Origin: Neofusicoccum parvum
Lineage: Eukaryota > Ascomycota > Dothideomycetes > Botryosphaeriales > Botryosphaeriaceae
Direction: 5' to 3'
DNA: 64,000 nt
NCBI GenBank assembly: GCA_020912385.1
Contig: CP087218.1
Span: forward strand, 1,922,001 to 1,986,000
Positions 49,645 through 60,752 of this stretch are shown here, in pieces. Position 1 is the first letter of the stretch. Each line of letters opens with the position of its first letter. The notes under the pieces are model-generated. The model had not been told where the DNA came from. It saw nothing but the letters and a program-made list of their open reading frames with translations, and did no database searches. A program made the translations under genes and the position numbers.

Positions 49645-51463
49645 TCCAGGGCCTGTAAATAATTTCAGCTGTAGACCTTTCAAACACTTCACTACTCGGA
49701 CAACACACCCCTTGACCTAAAACTAAATCCCAATTCATACCCCATAACTTTCACGACAAAGTGGATCCATGGACATGCTGCTTCCCGATTTCGCAAAAAT
49801 GGTAGCCAGGCCGAACGTTTTATCTTCCGCGACGTGCCTTCAGCGCGGGCCCTCCAACGCGCGCCAATCATCGAGACAGCTTCGGCTAACGTTCCTGTCA
49901 ACCAGCAGACTGGAGCAGTGTAGTCATATTCGATCTTGGACGAGCCGATAAGCTCTGGTGATACCTGGAGAGATGTGTTATTGATGCATAAGGCAAAGCC
50001 ACCTTCTGGAGGTTCACATGATAATCTGAGCGTCACTGTCAGGTAAGGTATTGCATACAGCCTTGATTGATGAGGTAGTCGTGACTAATGTTTGTTTAGC
50101 TACGGGGTTCTATTCCTGGACTTACTTCTTGGGGCCTCGATTCACAACAACATGTTCAGGCTCAACAATGGTAGAGCGGACAACGTTGACGAAGCTCTGA
50201 GCGACGTAACCTTCAACTTCCGGGACACGGATCGAGGGTTGGATCTCGACTTGATGATGGGGGAGAAGGATTCAAGGAGAATAGATGAGGGAGAAACGCA
50301 GAAAAAAAGTTCAGGGGTCGGTATGCAGCACCTCGTAAGACTAAAATCTGCAGTGACTCCAGCAAAGAGTGTGGCAAGGAAAAACACCTACACTGGAGCA
50401 GGCGCTATCATCCAGAGAACGGTCACTTCTTGCCTGCTCAGCAAAATCGACGTATGGGATTTATTGTGGTCAATTGAGAAGTATACGCCAAATGTTGCAG
50501 GGTCGCGGTTGGTCCTGTAGCTTCTAAGTGGATTAGGTTGTAGGATCGCGCGGTGGACGTGTGGCGGGCGGGAACGGGGCCACCGAGCGCACCAAGTGCA
50601 ATAGATCCGAATACTGTGGCCGCGAGACACGTGCAAGTGTGTAGGTAGCAATAGCGGAGGGTAGTTTCGGCGCTCGCTCTCGATGTTCAGCGCACTTTGG
50701 ATGAGACGGAGCTGGCGGACCTCGTCGCGGATGTCGGCACAATTTTGCTGGCGCTTTCTAGCGTTGAACCCGCCCATAAGAGACTCTGTTCGCCGATATT
50801 CGTCTGCGACGCCACCGTTATGTTCTCATTGCTCTGTTCTATTCTAGCCCCTACTCGGGAGGGGTACTGAGAGCAGCCTCTTGACGTCACGTGAGCCGCG
50901 TGATCCGGGTGGATCTTTCTTTACGGCGGGTTCCCGTCGCCTGTCTGGCTTCTTGTCCACCCGTTCTTGTCCCTAGGACGGCTGTGCCTTAACATGGATC
51001 CTTAGAGGCAGAGGCCCGCCGTTAGAACTCGTAGTCGTGTACCAGTATAAAGAATATCATTGGTTCGGAGCTCGGAACGACCCACCTAACCGGAACTTCT
51101 TTGCTCGGACGAAGCAATCTATCACCTCTGCTAAAGATTATGGTGTAGACCACTATAGCTAGGAGGGAAATGATCTATATATATGAGGGGAAGGCGCAAT
51201 GACCACGGCGGACAATGTGAGGGCCCGAAAGTCCGAAGTACCCACTTTAGACCACAACACGAAGTTGTGGCGTACAAACTTCGGCCGAATACTTTCACTC
51301 GGCTTATTCATTTTCAAGACCAAATGCTTCAGCGTGCATTGCTACGCCTTGCTTCAATGAAGATAAATAAGATACGTTTCTCTCCCGTTGCGTCCCTTCG
51401 AATAGTATGCACAGAACACCTACTTTCTTCACCATAATTTCATCATCGAACGACCACTCTAAC
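49645..51463. other. Spacer of 1.8 kb, possible decayed gene
   Basis: No intact gene. On the minus strand between about 50890 and 49690 several adjacent open frames look protein-like but lie in different frames, for example ADIRDEVRQLRLIQSALNIE, CLAATVFGSIALGALGG and LLSRQEVTVLWMIAP. This could be a decayed or highly intron-rich membrane protein gene, or chance. The right end is the promoter of the next monooxygenase. Confidence 0.3.
51252..51290. promoter_or_regulatory. Inverted repeat and TTCGGCCGAA palindrome upstream of the second monooxygenase
   Basis: CCACAAC and GTTGTGG (51252-51258 and 51264-51270) form a 7-bp inverted repeat with a 5-nt loop. Ten bases further on, TTCGGCCGAA is a 10-bp palindrome containing TCGGCCGA at 51281-51288. 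Both lie about 175-210 bp before the ATG at 51464. A role in control is inferred. Confidence 0.4.
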
Positions 51464-52966
51464 ATGTCTCATCAAGATTACGCCACCGTAGTCATTGTCG
51501 GCGGTGGTATTGCCGGCATGACTCTGGCCAAAGTCTTAGAGCAGTGCGGTATATCCTATGCCCTCTGGGAAGCTCGAGATGCGATTGTTTTCGCAGGGGG
51601 CGCTAGTGTTGGCCTGTTGCCCAATGGGCTGCGCATTCTGGATCAGATCGGCGTTGCTGAGCAGGTTGAGCAGTTTGCAGCGCCGCATGATTTGTGGGAA
51701 CTTCGCGATGCCAACGGCAATCTGCTTAACTCTCTGACAGGAATGCGACGGTTTAAAGAAGAGTGAGCACCTCTTAGAACCTTTGTACTATGATGCTAAC
51801 AAAGCCTAATCCAAAGATTGGGATACACCGACTTCTTTGTGGAACGACAGCACGTTCTGGAGATTCTCTACGAGACTTTGACAGACAAGTCGAGGATCCA
51901 TACATCGAAAAGGGTATCATCGGTGGAGAGTTTCTCTACACATGCAGTTGTCACTGCCAACGATGGGAGCAAAATCAGCTGCGAATTTGTGATTGGGGCC
52001 GATGGTGTTCGGAGTGCTGTCCGTCGTTCAATCGAAGCAGCTTTGCCCAATCTGGTCAAGGATCCTCGCAGTAAGTGAATCGACTCTCCAAGAAGCAATA
52101 CAACACTGACTATTCTGAAGACTTTGGCTCTACATACAACTGTGTATTCGGCGTTTCAAAGCCTGTGGAGGGTCTTCGTGCTGGTCGAAATTTCAGGATT
52201 TTCCGGCCAGACGTGTCGGTGTTGGTGTTTTCCGGCAAGGATGGAATTCTTTTCTGGTTCCTATTCGAGGACCGCAAGAGTCTTACTGAGTTCAAGAACA
52301 TCCCGAGATATTCGGACGAGGACGCAGAGCTGCTTGCCAACAAAGTGGCCGACGTGACTGTTTCCGATGGCGTGGTCTTCTCGGACGTTTTCCGGAGCAG
52401 AGAATTCATGTTCATGACTGCTTTGGAAGAAGGCATCGCCGAAAACTGGTTCTCTGGAAGAATGGTTTTGGTTGGAGATTCTGCACACAAGGTATAACTC
52501 CTCTTCTCACGCACCTTTTAAACGAGCTGTTGTTGACGACAATTAGATGACACCGCACGCCGCAATGGGTGCTAACCAAGCGATGGAGTCTTCAGTATGC
52601 CTGGTCAACCGCCTGCTCGAGCTCCGCAATCATCTCGGGGGCACACTTCCCCGTGGTATTCCACTCTCGGAGCTTGAAAAGTGCTTCGAGAAGTACTACA
52701 AGAAACGCCTCGGCCGAGCTTCTGCTTTCAAGCAAGTCGCGCATAAGGTATGCCGATCCCAGCTCATGGTTAGCCCCGAAGATGAGGCTTATGTTCGCAA
52801 TCTACCGAACCTGGCCGATGACACCTGGATTGCGGGTTTTTTGGACCTCTTGGTAGAGGCTGAAAAGCTTGAGAACTGGAGCCGAGAGAGCCAGCGTGTG
52901 AGGAATTACAGTGAATGGGTAGAGCAAATGAGAGCGGCTAATACTGAGAAAGCGTCTCAATTGTAG
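51464..52966 (+). CDS. FAD-dependent monooxygenase of the meroterpenoid-cluster type
   Basis: Exons 51464-51762, 51817-52070, 52121-52491 and 52547-52966 give 447 residues. Motifs: VVIVGGGIAGMTLAKVLEQC for the FAD-binding Rossmann start, EFVIGADGVRSAVRRS for the DG motif, and MVLVGDSAHKMTPHAAMGAN for the GD motif spanning an exon junction. The pattern resembles PaxM-type epoxidases and related enzymes from fungal meroterpenoid and indole-diterpene pathways more than it does salicylate hydroxylase, although no prenyltransferase or terpene cyclase is nearby. The final segment has no clear membrane helix. I chose the ATG at 51464, directly before the FAD motif; an in-frame ATG at 51407 would add 19 residues. 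It lies 130 bp from the convergent N-acetyltransferase gene. Confidence 0.88.
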
Positions 52967-53095
52967 AGGTTAAAGGGTAGAGCCAAGGGGAGCGGCAAGC
53001 GAGGTTAGACGAGAGGAGTTGCGGTGTAGCTAACGTATCTGTCGATCGTTTATACAGGAAATAGATTCATCGTGCACACCGTGGATTCTTGTGTT

Positions 53096-54085
53096 TTAGT
53101 TAGGGAGCAACTCTGAAACTCTCCCCTTAATACCGGCCTGCTGCTCCTCCGTGAATGACATTCCGAACCAATCCTTCAGGACATTCAAACGCTCGGACTC
53201 CGACCTGCATGATTTGACCACACGAGTCTTACCGCCGAGGTTCTCTTTCAAGTCACCACCGACGAGCATCAGCTTGCCGTAGATCTCTAATGTCCCGTCC
53301 CCGTTATCCCTGCGAAGGAACTTGACCACGAACGGCGTTACAGTCTGAAAGCTGTCAGGAGCGGTGCTGGTATAGAAGTTCATCACTTCAAAGTCGCTGT
53401 GAATAAATTCCGTTTCCGTGAAGCAGCAAAACGAGTTCCACGGCTGCTCCGGTGCGTTGCGATATTGGTAGATCCAAACTTTCGGTCTCTGTGCGTTTGT
53501 GTTGGTTTCGTTGTCGATGCTCGCGTAGTCGAAGCGGATCTCCTGCGGACCGAGGTTCTGCGTGATGTGGTGTTTGACGAGCGGCATGGGCTGCCTCATT
53601 CCGTCGCCGCCGAAACCAACATCGGTTACCCATTTAGCGCCGTCGAGGAGAGTGACAATATTGACCACATGTCTCCTGCTACGTGTCAGATAGTGGCGTT
53701 GCTGTTGGTTGGATACGTACCATCCAAGGTATTCACCGACCGGGATACCGTCGCTACGAGCCCTTGGCCGTGCGCCAGTCAGGTATACCTGGAATCCAAG
53801 AGCTCGCAGCACGCTGTTGAAGAAGATGCTATGTTCCATGCAGTAACCACCACGTCCATTCGCTAGGAACTTCTCAAGAAGGACGTGTACGTCAAGAGAG
53901 ATATTGACGTCCTTCGCATAGTGCAAGGATAGATTTTCGTATGGTACGGTAGAGATATGATGAGTGTGCAGCGCCATCAGCAGTTTAATGTCTGGTGAAG
54001 GCTTCTGTTCCGTCCGAAAGGTCTGAGGAAGCCCAATGTAATTGAAATAGCGCTCAAGCTCTCCCGAGGTTAGAAGTGAGCCCAT
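53096..54085 (-). CDS. Arylamine N-acetyltransferase
   Basis: Exons 54085-53721 and 53675-53096 give 314 residues. The NAT catalytic triad is visible: Cys82 in RGGYCMEHS, His in RHVVNIV and Asp in WVTDVGFGGDG. The N-terminal domain is helical and includes ISTVPYENLSLHY, which is typical of the family. The enzyme moves an acyl group from an acyl-CoA to aromatic amines or hydrazines in the cytosol. In Fusarium, close relatives malonylate 2-aminophenol during benzoxazolinone detoxification. The intron is 45 nt, a multiple of three without a stop, so reading through it would still give a protein with 15 extra residues just before the catalytic His. I prefer splicing because of the good CTGAC branch point and the family alignment. 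Confidence 0.93.
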   Translation of the reverse strand: MGSLLTSGELERYFNYIGLPQTFRTEQKPSPDIKLLMALHTHHISTVPYENLSLHYAKDVNISLDVHVLLEKFLANGRGGYCMEHSIFFNSVLRALGFQVYLTGARPRARSDGIPVGEYLGWYVSNQQQRHYLTRSRRHVVNIVTLLDGAKWVTDVGFGGDGMRQPMPLVKHHITQNLGPQEIRFDYASIDNETNTNAQRPKVWIYQYRNAPEQPWNSFCCFTETEFIHSDFEVMNFYTSTAPDSFQTVTPFVVKFLRRDNGDGTLEIYGKLMLVGGDLKENLGGKTRVVKSCRSESERLNVLKDWFGMSFTEEQQAGIKGRVSELLPN

Positions 54086-54940
54086 GTTGGACAGCGGGCA
54101 AAGAAAATTGCAGAGTACCGAGACTGCTCACAGGTGGGAGTATTTCGATATTCTTTAATGGAGACGGGAGGGAGCGAGCAGTGGACAGATCAGTCACTTT
54201 CAACGAGGGGCTATGAGTCACACCAGAATGAACAGTCACGTCGATTCAATCCGCCTGCAGCCACAATACGCGTTTTGCTAGCACTTTGGTAATGGATGAG
54301 GAGTCTTCTCGTTTACCGGATATAAAAGCTCCTATACCGGAATGTGTTCCTGCTTGGGTAGTAAGAGGGTTCAGCGAGCTTCAGTTGGATACCTTGCATC
54401 TTCGGACCTGGATCACACGGTAAAATACACAAGTGATCGGTTTCCCTGCAAGTAATTTTAAAAGCGAAGAAAACACCATTCGTCACGCAATCGCTATGCT
54501 CTTTGATTTGCGGAATTCATAACCCATGGAAGGGGATCCACAATACCCTGCAGGCTATACGAATAAGCTGGGAAATCGAGATCGGAATAGACTCTCACTG
54601 GCCATTGCGCAATCTGCGACTGAGCCCGATGCGTCTAGATCGCGTGCACATACTCATTCAGGATTAGGCTCTGGAATGGTTGCAGGTGGCTTTAAATGTC
54701 GCTCTTGGTAAGTGAGTTTGACGCTTACCTAATCAAATGCGCAGCATTCGCATGAACATACCGGATTCGGTACTCGTGCGCCTAGCTCACTAGCAAGATA
54801 CGGAAGACCGGAAAAAAACGGTATCGGTCTCGAGCCCGCCTAAAACGTTATCGGAAATTAACAGATACTTAAGGTAGTGTTAAGGCAGACAAAAATATCA
54901 GAATTACTGTGTTCATTCTTTTCGTGCATCAGCCCTCCAA
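54086..54940. other. Divergent intergenic region
   Basis: About 0.85 kb between the N-acetyltransferase and the GNAT gene. No gene is seen. It should contain both promoters. Confidence 0.5.
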
Positions 54941-55717
54941 ATGAGACTGCCGACTGGCCCTCTTGTCTTCCCCCTGCGGGCTGCGGCCCCATTGCGCAAG
55001 CCCCTACACGGAGTATACACGTCGCTTGTGCCCCTTCAGCCAACACATTCAGCTTCAATTTTCCAACACCTTGGCGGGAAAGCAAATGCTCACCGCTGGA
55101 CATACATGTTCAACGAGCCCCTCCTGAAGCTCGATGACTGCAAAGCCGCCGTTGACGCCTGGAGTGCGGGGAAAGACCCACACTACTACGCCGTTCTTTC
55201 CGGAGCTGCGTCCGACCCATCGTCTGAGCCGGCTGGCGTCATGTCGTATCTCTCCGTTGTGCCGGATCACCGCAGGATCGAGATTGGCTGCATCATCTTT
55301 GGCGAACGATTGAAGCAGACGCGAGGGACCACCGAAGCCTCGTATCTTTTGCTCAAGCACGCCTTCGAAGATCTTGGCTATCTGAGGGTAGAGTGGAAAG
55401 CCGATGCGCTGAACAAGCCGAGTGCGATTGCGGCAGAGCGGCTTGGGTTTGTGTACGAGGGGATCTTCAGGTTGGTTCATCTTCATCGCCTTGTAAGAGA
55501 GTCACGGTCTAATTAAAGAAGAAAACACATGATTGTGAAGGGTAGGCAGAGGGATACGATCTGGTTCAGCATGACGGATACAGAGTGGCCTACTGTGAAG
55601 GCTAATCTCGAGGCCTGGCTCCATGCAGGCAACTTTGATGACAGCGGGAAACAGCGTCAAGGACTAAGAGATCTCAGCGCGCGAAGCAAGACCAACCCCA
55701 CTGAGGAAAAAAGGTAG
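54941..55717 (+). CDS. GNAT-family acetyltransferase, RimJ/RimL-like
   Basis: Exons 54941-55470 and 55522-55717 give 241 residues. The central part carries the GNAT core in order: GVMSYLSVVPDHRRIEIG, IIFGERLKQTRGTTEASYLL, YLRVEWKADALNKPSAIAAE, RLGFVYEGIFR and MIVKGRQRDTIWFSMTDTEW. This is the Acetyltransf_3 pattern (RimJ/RimL and related small-molecule N-acetyltransferases), which uses acetyl-CoA. The first 40 residues are less typical and may be a leader or an alternative start. The tail is Lys/Arg-rich. The target (protein N-terminus, polyamine or drug) cannot be told. It is divergent from the arylamine N-acetyltransferase, so two acyltransferases of unrelated folds are neighbours. Confidence 0.88.
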
Positions 55718-56226
55718 CAGGTCAGACGAGTGGTTATGTTATGATTTAGCCCCGAGAGTGCGTTGTGGGAGCTCGCTTGATAACGCACTGACAAATTCGG
55801 TTGTGAGGTTGTAGGAAGAAGACCTGCGTCCATAGCGCTTGCCAAGCTACATTGATAAATAATCATCCGTCTCGCACGGCAGAGCTAGCCCGTTATGGAG
55901 TATGTATGCGATAAAAGCTGGGTCAAAACATCAGCACTAGAGTAATCCGACTGCCGTGGTAGTACGGCCGATTGATAAGCTCAGTTGGATTCTCGGAACC
56001 CCACCAATGCGGCTGCGGGCACCAACCGGAATTCGCCAATTCGTCGTTTCAAAGTGCATCCTGCTGACTACGGCTTTCGCGATCCCGCACGCCCCGATCA
56101 TTTCAATCGGCTTAAATAGGATGCACCGACCGTAATGAACGGCTGGAACCTTTTGATCGGAGCATCGTACAGTGATTTCCTCAACTTCACCGCGAAAGCA
56201 CTCGACTATTGAACCCTTTCTCCTTT
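55718..56226. other. Intergenic, promoter of the HD-domain gene
   Basis: No supported gene. A CGGCCGAT word lies at about 55965-55972, some 260 bp before the ATG, and resembles the TCGGCCGA sites elsewhere in the window. A TAAATAGG element is near 56115. Confidence 0.45.
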
Positions 56227-57039
56227 ATGAAAATGACGCTACCGAAAGTTCTTCCGGATCTACCCTCCATTAGCCTGCAGGTTCCAGACTTCCCTGCAGC
56301 TGCAAAGGCTTTTCAATTTACGCGAGAGCACTGCGACGCTACAACCTACAATCACACAGCCCGGGCAGCCTATTGGGCTCTGATCCTGTCGAAGAAGCTG
56401 CCCGAGTTCAGGAAAAGCTCTGTGGACCTGGAGGTAGTGGTGGTCGGATGCATTCTCCACGACATGGGCTGGGCGACATCGAAGGAGCTGCTCTCCAACG
56501 ACAAGCGGTTCGAGGTTGACGGCGCAAACATTGCACGGGACTTCGTCCGCAAATTCTCCACGGACAGCGACGCTTCCGACACACCAGATCTGGAAGGTTG
56601 GAGCGAAGCTCGGGCCCAGCGCATGTGGGACGGGATTGCGCTCCACACCACCCCGTCAATCGCACGGTTCGCAGCACCTGAGGTTGCGCTCACGCACTTG
56701 GGAGTCATGGCCGACTTTGCTGGCCCGGGATTCGCGGAATCGGGCGGAGAACAGTTGATCACTTTGGAAGAATACCGCGCTGTTATGGAAGCTTTCCCGC
56801 GGGCTGGCTTCAACAGCGAAGGACTGAAAAAGATTGCATGTTGGCTCTGTCGCACGAAGGCCGAAACAACATTCGATAACTGGGTTAGTGGATTTGGACT
56901 CCGATACGGAACCGATGGGACAGGAGCTGGGAAGGAGGTGTATGCAAAGGCGTGGGAAAAAGGGCAAGCTATGAACTTTCTCCTATCCGGCCTCGACGCT
57001 CTTGACTCGCTTGATCATGAAAAGAAAACGAATTTGTGA
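56227..57039 (+). CDS. HD-domain metallohydrolase, cyanamide-hydratase-like
   Basis: A single exon of 270 residues. The metal-binding pattern of the HD superfamily is present: His43 in TYNHTARAAYWA, His78-Asp79 in ILHDMGWA, a further His in GIALHTTPSIARF, and an Asp in LGVMADFAG. Overall order and size agree with the fungal and yeast family that includes cyanamide hydratase (DDI2/DDI3), which adds water to cyanamide to make urea; many relatives have untested substrates. No signal peptide or membrane helix is present, so it is probably cytosolic. The ATG at 56227 is the first in frame; a TTG further up is not a likely start. It stands next to acyltransferases and PAL, so a detoxification or nitrogen-release role is plausible but unproven. 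Confidence 0.88.
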   Translation: MKMTLPKVLPDLPSISLQVPDFPAAAKAFQFTREHCDATTYNHTARAAYWALILSKKLPEFRKSSVDLEVVVVGCILHDMGWATSKELLSNDKRFEVDGANIARDFVRKFSTDSDASDTPDLEGWSEARAQRMWDGIALHTTPSIARFAAPEVALTHLGVMADFAGPGFAESGGEQLITLEEYRAVMEAFPRAGFNSEGLKKIACWLCRTKAETTFDNWVSGFGLRYGTDGTGAGKEVYAKAWEKGQAMNFLLSGLDALDSLDHEKKTNL

Positions 57040-58524
57040 CCAATGTTTCTGGCAGGAGGTGAGCTGATGTTGCTCTTTCCAATCTTTCTTTATATTTCTT
57101 CCAGCGCACAGATAGCAACTGTCGGGTCTAAGTAAATGGCTTATTGTCTTTGACGGCGGAGGTCAGCATACTGAATACATTGTCATTCATGGGCTGAATT
57201 CCTCTTCACTATTGACGTTGTCATAAAGTTTGGCCTCAATCTCTCTCTGTCTCTCTCCCTCTCTATGCAATGTTTCCACTCTTCTCTCCGTGCTTTACAT
57301 TCTGGCTTTCGATCCCTGCAATCTCCACGCTTCTCGCAATTCCCATAGCTTGCTCCAGCACAACGAGTTGTCCATCCAAGTCAGGGAATGATACCTTCGG
57401 CTCCAGAAAGTATCACAATCACCAAACCACAGCTGGAATACGAAACCTAAACCCATTCCACAGTAGTTTGCCAGGGATATACAGGCCTTGGAGAGCTTGA
57501 GGAGAAATAAAGATGTAATATATTTTGCAATCAACGAGATGCGTAGGGCTCTAGGTCCATTACTATAGTGTTTCGACCTAGGGTAGTTGAATTATCATTG
57601 GCCATAGACTTGACAACTACAAGGTACGAAAAGCAAGAAAGTCATGTTCAGCTCTAACGACTATAGGTAGTAGAAGGACAAGATTTGTATGAATAGGCTA
57701 GCTAGCCGCCTTACCGATATCAAGAAAGGAGGCACAAATACATTCTTCCATCTACAATTGCGGTGGGATTTGGTAAGGCTAAGGAGCCCACGAATACTAA
57801 CGAATAGATGACACTCTCATGTATTAAAGCGAGTTTCCTTAGCGACAGTGTCCATCCACGTCCAGGGGAGTCACCCTGATCCTGGAGTGCATCTCGATCT
57901 ACGAAGTACACAATGCAAAGTCCAGCTCCAACTCCGGCCCTTCCGCACCGCCGAGCTTTTTCTCTCCACCCGCAACCAACTAACTTCCGAGCCACCCATG
58001 GTCCTTTCCAGAACGTTGGACTGGTGAAAATGCTTTCCATGACCCACCCGGGGCTTCGACTGGCTCTCCTTTGCTGTTGTAATTCAGTAACGAAAGAGGA
58101 AAGCTACCAGCAGCCTGTTAAATGTTTGAACCGGCCTTTATACCTAATATTAGCCGCTACCAGTCAAGCTACCGCCAATACCCGGCAACAGCCGTGCCTG
58201 TACATCCACTCGATGAACGCCATATTGCAATGGCCTCTCGCAGCAGGAGCAGCTCATTCTCATCACAGCACTGCTGACTTCCGCTCGCGCCAAGACAAGT
58301 ATGCCTGTTGCGTCGAGTTGAGTTCCTGGTTTGATGGTCACGCAACTGCGCGTAGAATGGTCCGTAGGTGATTTTTGTCTATCCGATAGTCTATATATGC
58401 CGATTGATATGACTCCTGCACAACATGGCCTTATATTGGAGCTTGAAAAGTGAATGCCGAGCTGAAATCACAAAGAAGCGGGGGAACGCCCAGAGTGTAA
58501 GAACACGAATCCCTGGCTTGCTGT
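57040..58524. other. Convergent intergenic stretch of about 1.5 kb
   Basis: No supported gene. A CT-rich simple repeat sits at about 57240-57262. Short open frames on both strands lack family features. Confidence 0.5.
57240..57264. repeat. CT-rich microsatellite
   Basis: A run made mainly of CTCT, with TCTGTCTCTCTCCCTCTC in the middle. It is a simple low-complexity repeat. Confidence 0.7.
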
Positions 58525-60752
58525 TCAGAAAATCCCGTTCTGGTTCAACGCCTCCATCACCGGCCGATGCAGTAGTCCCGCTCTTAAAGCCTCGTAGATC
58601 ACGCTCACCTCGCTCCCAATAATCCGCCTCTCCTCTACCAGAAGAGACGGCTTCGGCGCGCCCTCTTCTGTCTTTACCACATAATTCGGGTACTCGACCA
58701 AGCCGCGATGAAACTTCACGCGCAGCTCTCCCCGCACGAAAGCGTACATCTTGCTCGCCGCACTGCCTAGATACTGCGGCGTGATGACCTCGTGCTGCGC
58801 GAACATTCGGTCTCTGAGCTGGGCGTACGTACGCTGCAGCGTCTGCGCGAGCTCTGCCTCGAGCTCATGGACGAGGGTCGAGGCACAGCCGACGCGGTAC
58901 TGGAAGACGAGCACGGCGGCGCGGGCGGATTTCTCAGCGCGGGGAGCCAAATCCATGCTGGTGGAGGCGTTCCAGGTGTCCTTGAGCGCGTTCCAGACTT
59001 CGTTGAGGAGCTTTTCCGGGCCATCGGCGGCGGCTGAGTCCTTGGCGCGGTCGAGGGCAGCGGTGGCGGCGACGGTGAAGAGGGGGTAGGCTTCGGCGAG
59101 GAACTCGGCCTGCAGGACGCGCAGGTCGAGGGCTTGGCAAAGAGCGAAGAGGTAGGCGGCGCACATTTGGCTCAGCACTTCTATGCTTTGGAGGGTGTAG
59201 CGCGCGGAGATGAGGGCGAGGGAGTTGACGGCTTGGTTGTGGAGCTCGGCGCTTTGAACATGGCTGCTGACGGGGTTGGCCAGATAGCCCAGCTCAGACA
59301 TGTACGCTGCCAGGTTGATGTCGATGCCCTTGCAGGCGAAACTCAGGCTAGGATCGTCCGCAGCGAGGTTGGGAGGGAGGCCCCTGTTAAGGTTTGAGTT
59401 GATGAGCTCAACTCCCTGTGCAAAGAGGAGCTTGCCGAGCATCTGAATAGAAGTTCGGACCTTCTCCATGGCGGACGTGATAGACGCGGCTTGGAAGTTA
59501 CCGCCGTGATAGATGGTATCGGCTTCGGCGTCTATGAGGGGGTTGTCTGTGGTGGAGTTCAACTCGACAGAGATCTGCTCATTGGCCAGAAGAAGATCTT
59601 CAAGCTGTGGCCCAATCCATTGCGAAGAGGTGCGCAGCGGGTATCGGTCTTGGCAAAGGCCAGAGATATGCATGTCCTTCTGGCCCTGGGCTTCGAGACC
59701 GGAAGCAAGACGTGAGCCTTGGAGAAAGCCATGGATGTTGGCGGCGGCCTCGACTTGGCCCCGATGCGGCCTGACATTGGCGATGAAAGGGCTGAAGGAC
59801 TCTGCGGTGCCGCAAAGAGCCTCCACACCCATGGCTGTTAGTGCCTGGGTCAGGAGCGCGAGGTGATTGGCCTCATAGATCGCCAATGATGCGGCTGAGA
59901 CGGAAGCCGCCGTGCCGTTCAAAAGACCCAGGCCCTCCTTGGCAGCAAGGACGACTGGACGAAGATTGTAGGACTTTAGCGCTTCACTGGCGGACATTAT
60001 GACGGGAGGATTTCCTCCAACTCGCACGAAAATGTCAGGACTGCCCTCTAGCGCACCGGCGACGTAGGCGAGTGGCTGCAAGTCTCCAGATGCGGAAATA
60101 CTGCCACGCAAGGGGATGACGGGCGTAATGTCGTGGTGTAGAAAAGCCATGATGGCCTCGATAACCGGGAGAGATACAGCCGAGTGGCCGCGAATGATGC
60201 TGTTCACGCGCGAGACCATCAACCCCTTCACCCAAGAAGTGGGCATGGATAGAGAGCCGAAGTCCTCGGGCTGGCGGAGGGCAGCTTGGTTAGGGCCGAG
60301 CAGTGACCTGGCTGTGTCATTGATGGTCAGGACTCCGCTCTGCTGATGCTGGACGAGGGCCTGCTGAAGAGAGTAGACATCGTCGGTACGAACGTCGGCG
60401 CTTCCGCCATAGCCCGTGTTCACCCCTGCGCCCATATTAGCATATTCAAATTGGTGTGCTGCGGGATGGGCTTACCGTAGACGAGGTCGCCTCGGCCTAA
60501 GTGACGCTTGAGCATCTCGACACTCTTGTCGATGCGGTTGATGATGCTCGGGCTCTTGTCCAGCACAGGCTGAGAGCCATGCTTGGCGACAGCGACAAGC
60601 TGAGCGATGGTCAGGGACTGGCCATCCAGCACAATGGTGGAGCCGCCACTGAGCTTGTCGGCCTGCAGACACGACCAGGAAGTGTGGGTGGAGCGGGCAT
60701 GGGCGGCGGCGGCCATGGCAGCGAGGTCTGCGGGGATTCTGTGGTCGCCCAT
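58525..60752 (-). CDS. PAL: Phenylalanine ammonia-lyase
   Basis: Exons 60752-60476 and 60425-58525 give 725 residues, the usual PAL length. The aromatic ammonia-lyase signatures are complete: the tyrosine loop YGVNTGYGGSADVRT (Tyr about 98), GHSAVSLPVIEAIMAFL, and the MIO-forming Ala-Ser-Gly at about 204-206 in SISASGDLQPLAYVAG. QDRYPLRTSSQW, STTDNPLID, HGGNFQAAS and LANPVSSHVQSAELHNQAVN follow. The enzyme removes ammonia from phenylalanine to give trans-cinnamate. The substrate-selectivity pair is His-Gln (about 119-120, in VQHQQSGVL), as in yeast-type PAL, which also accepts tyrosine; plant PAL has Phe-Leu there. Its neighbours on the right are an epoxide hydrolase and PAD1, so cinnamate may feed a decarboxylation route. 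A 21-bp hairpin lies about 210 bp upstream of the start. Confidence 0.96.

Noticed and set aside
50092..50520. 142-codon plus frame in the spacer between the monooxygenases
   Set aside because: It begins with TTG rather than ATG, lacks recognisable motifs, and competes with protein-like fragments on the other strand.
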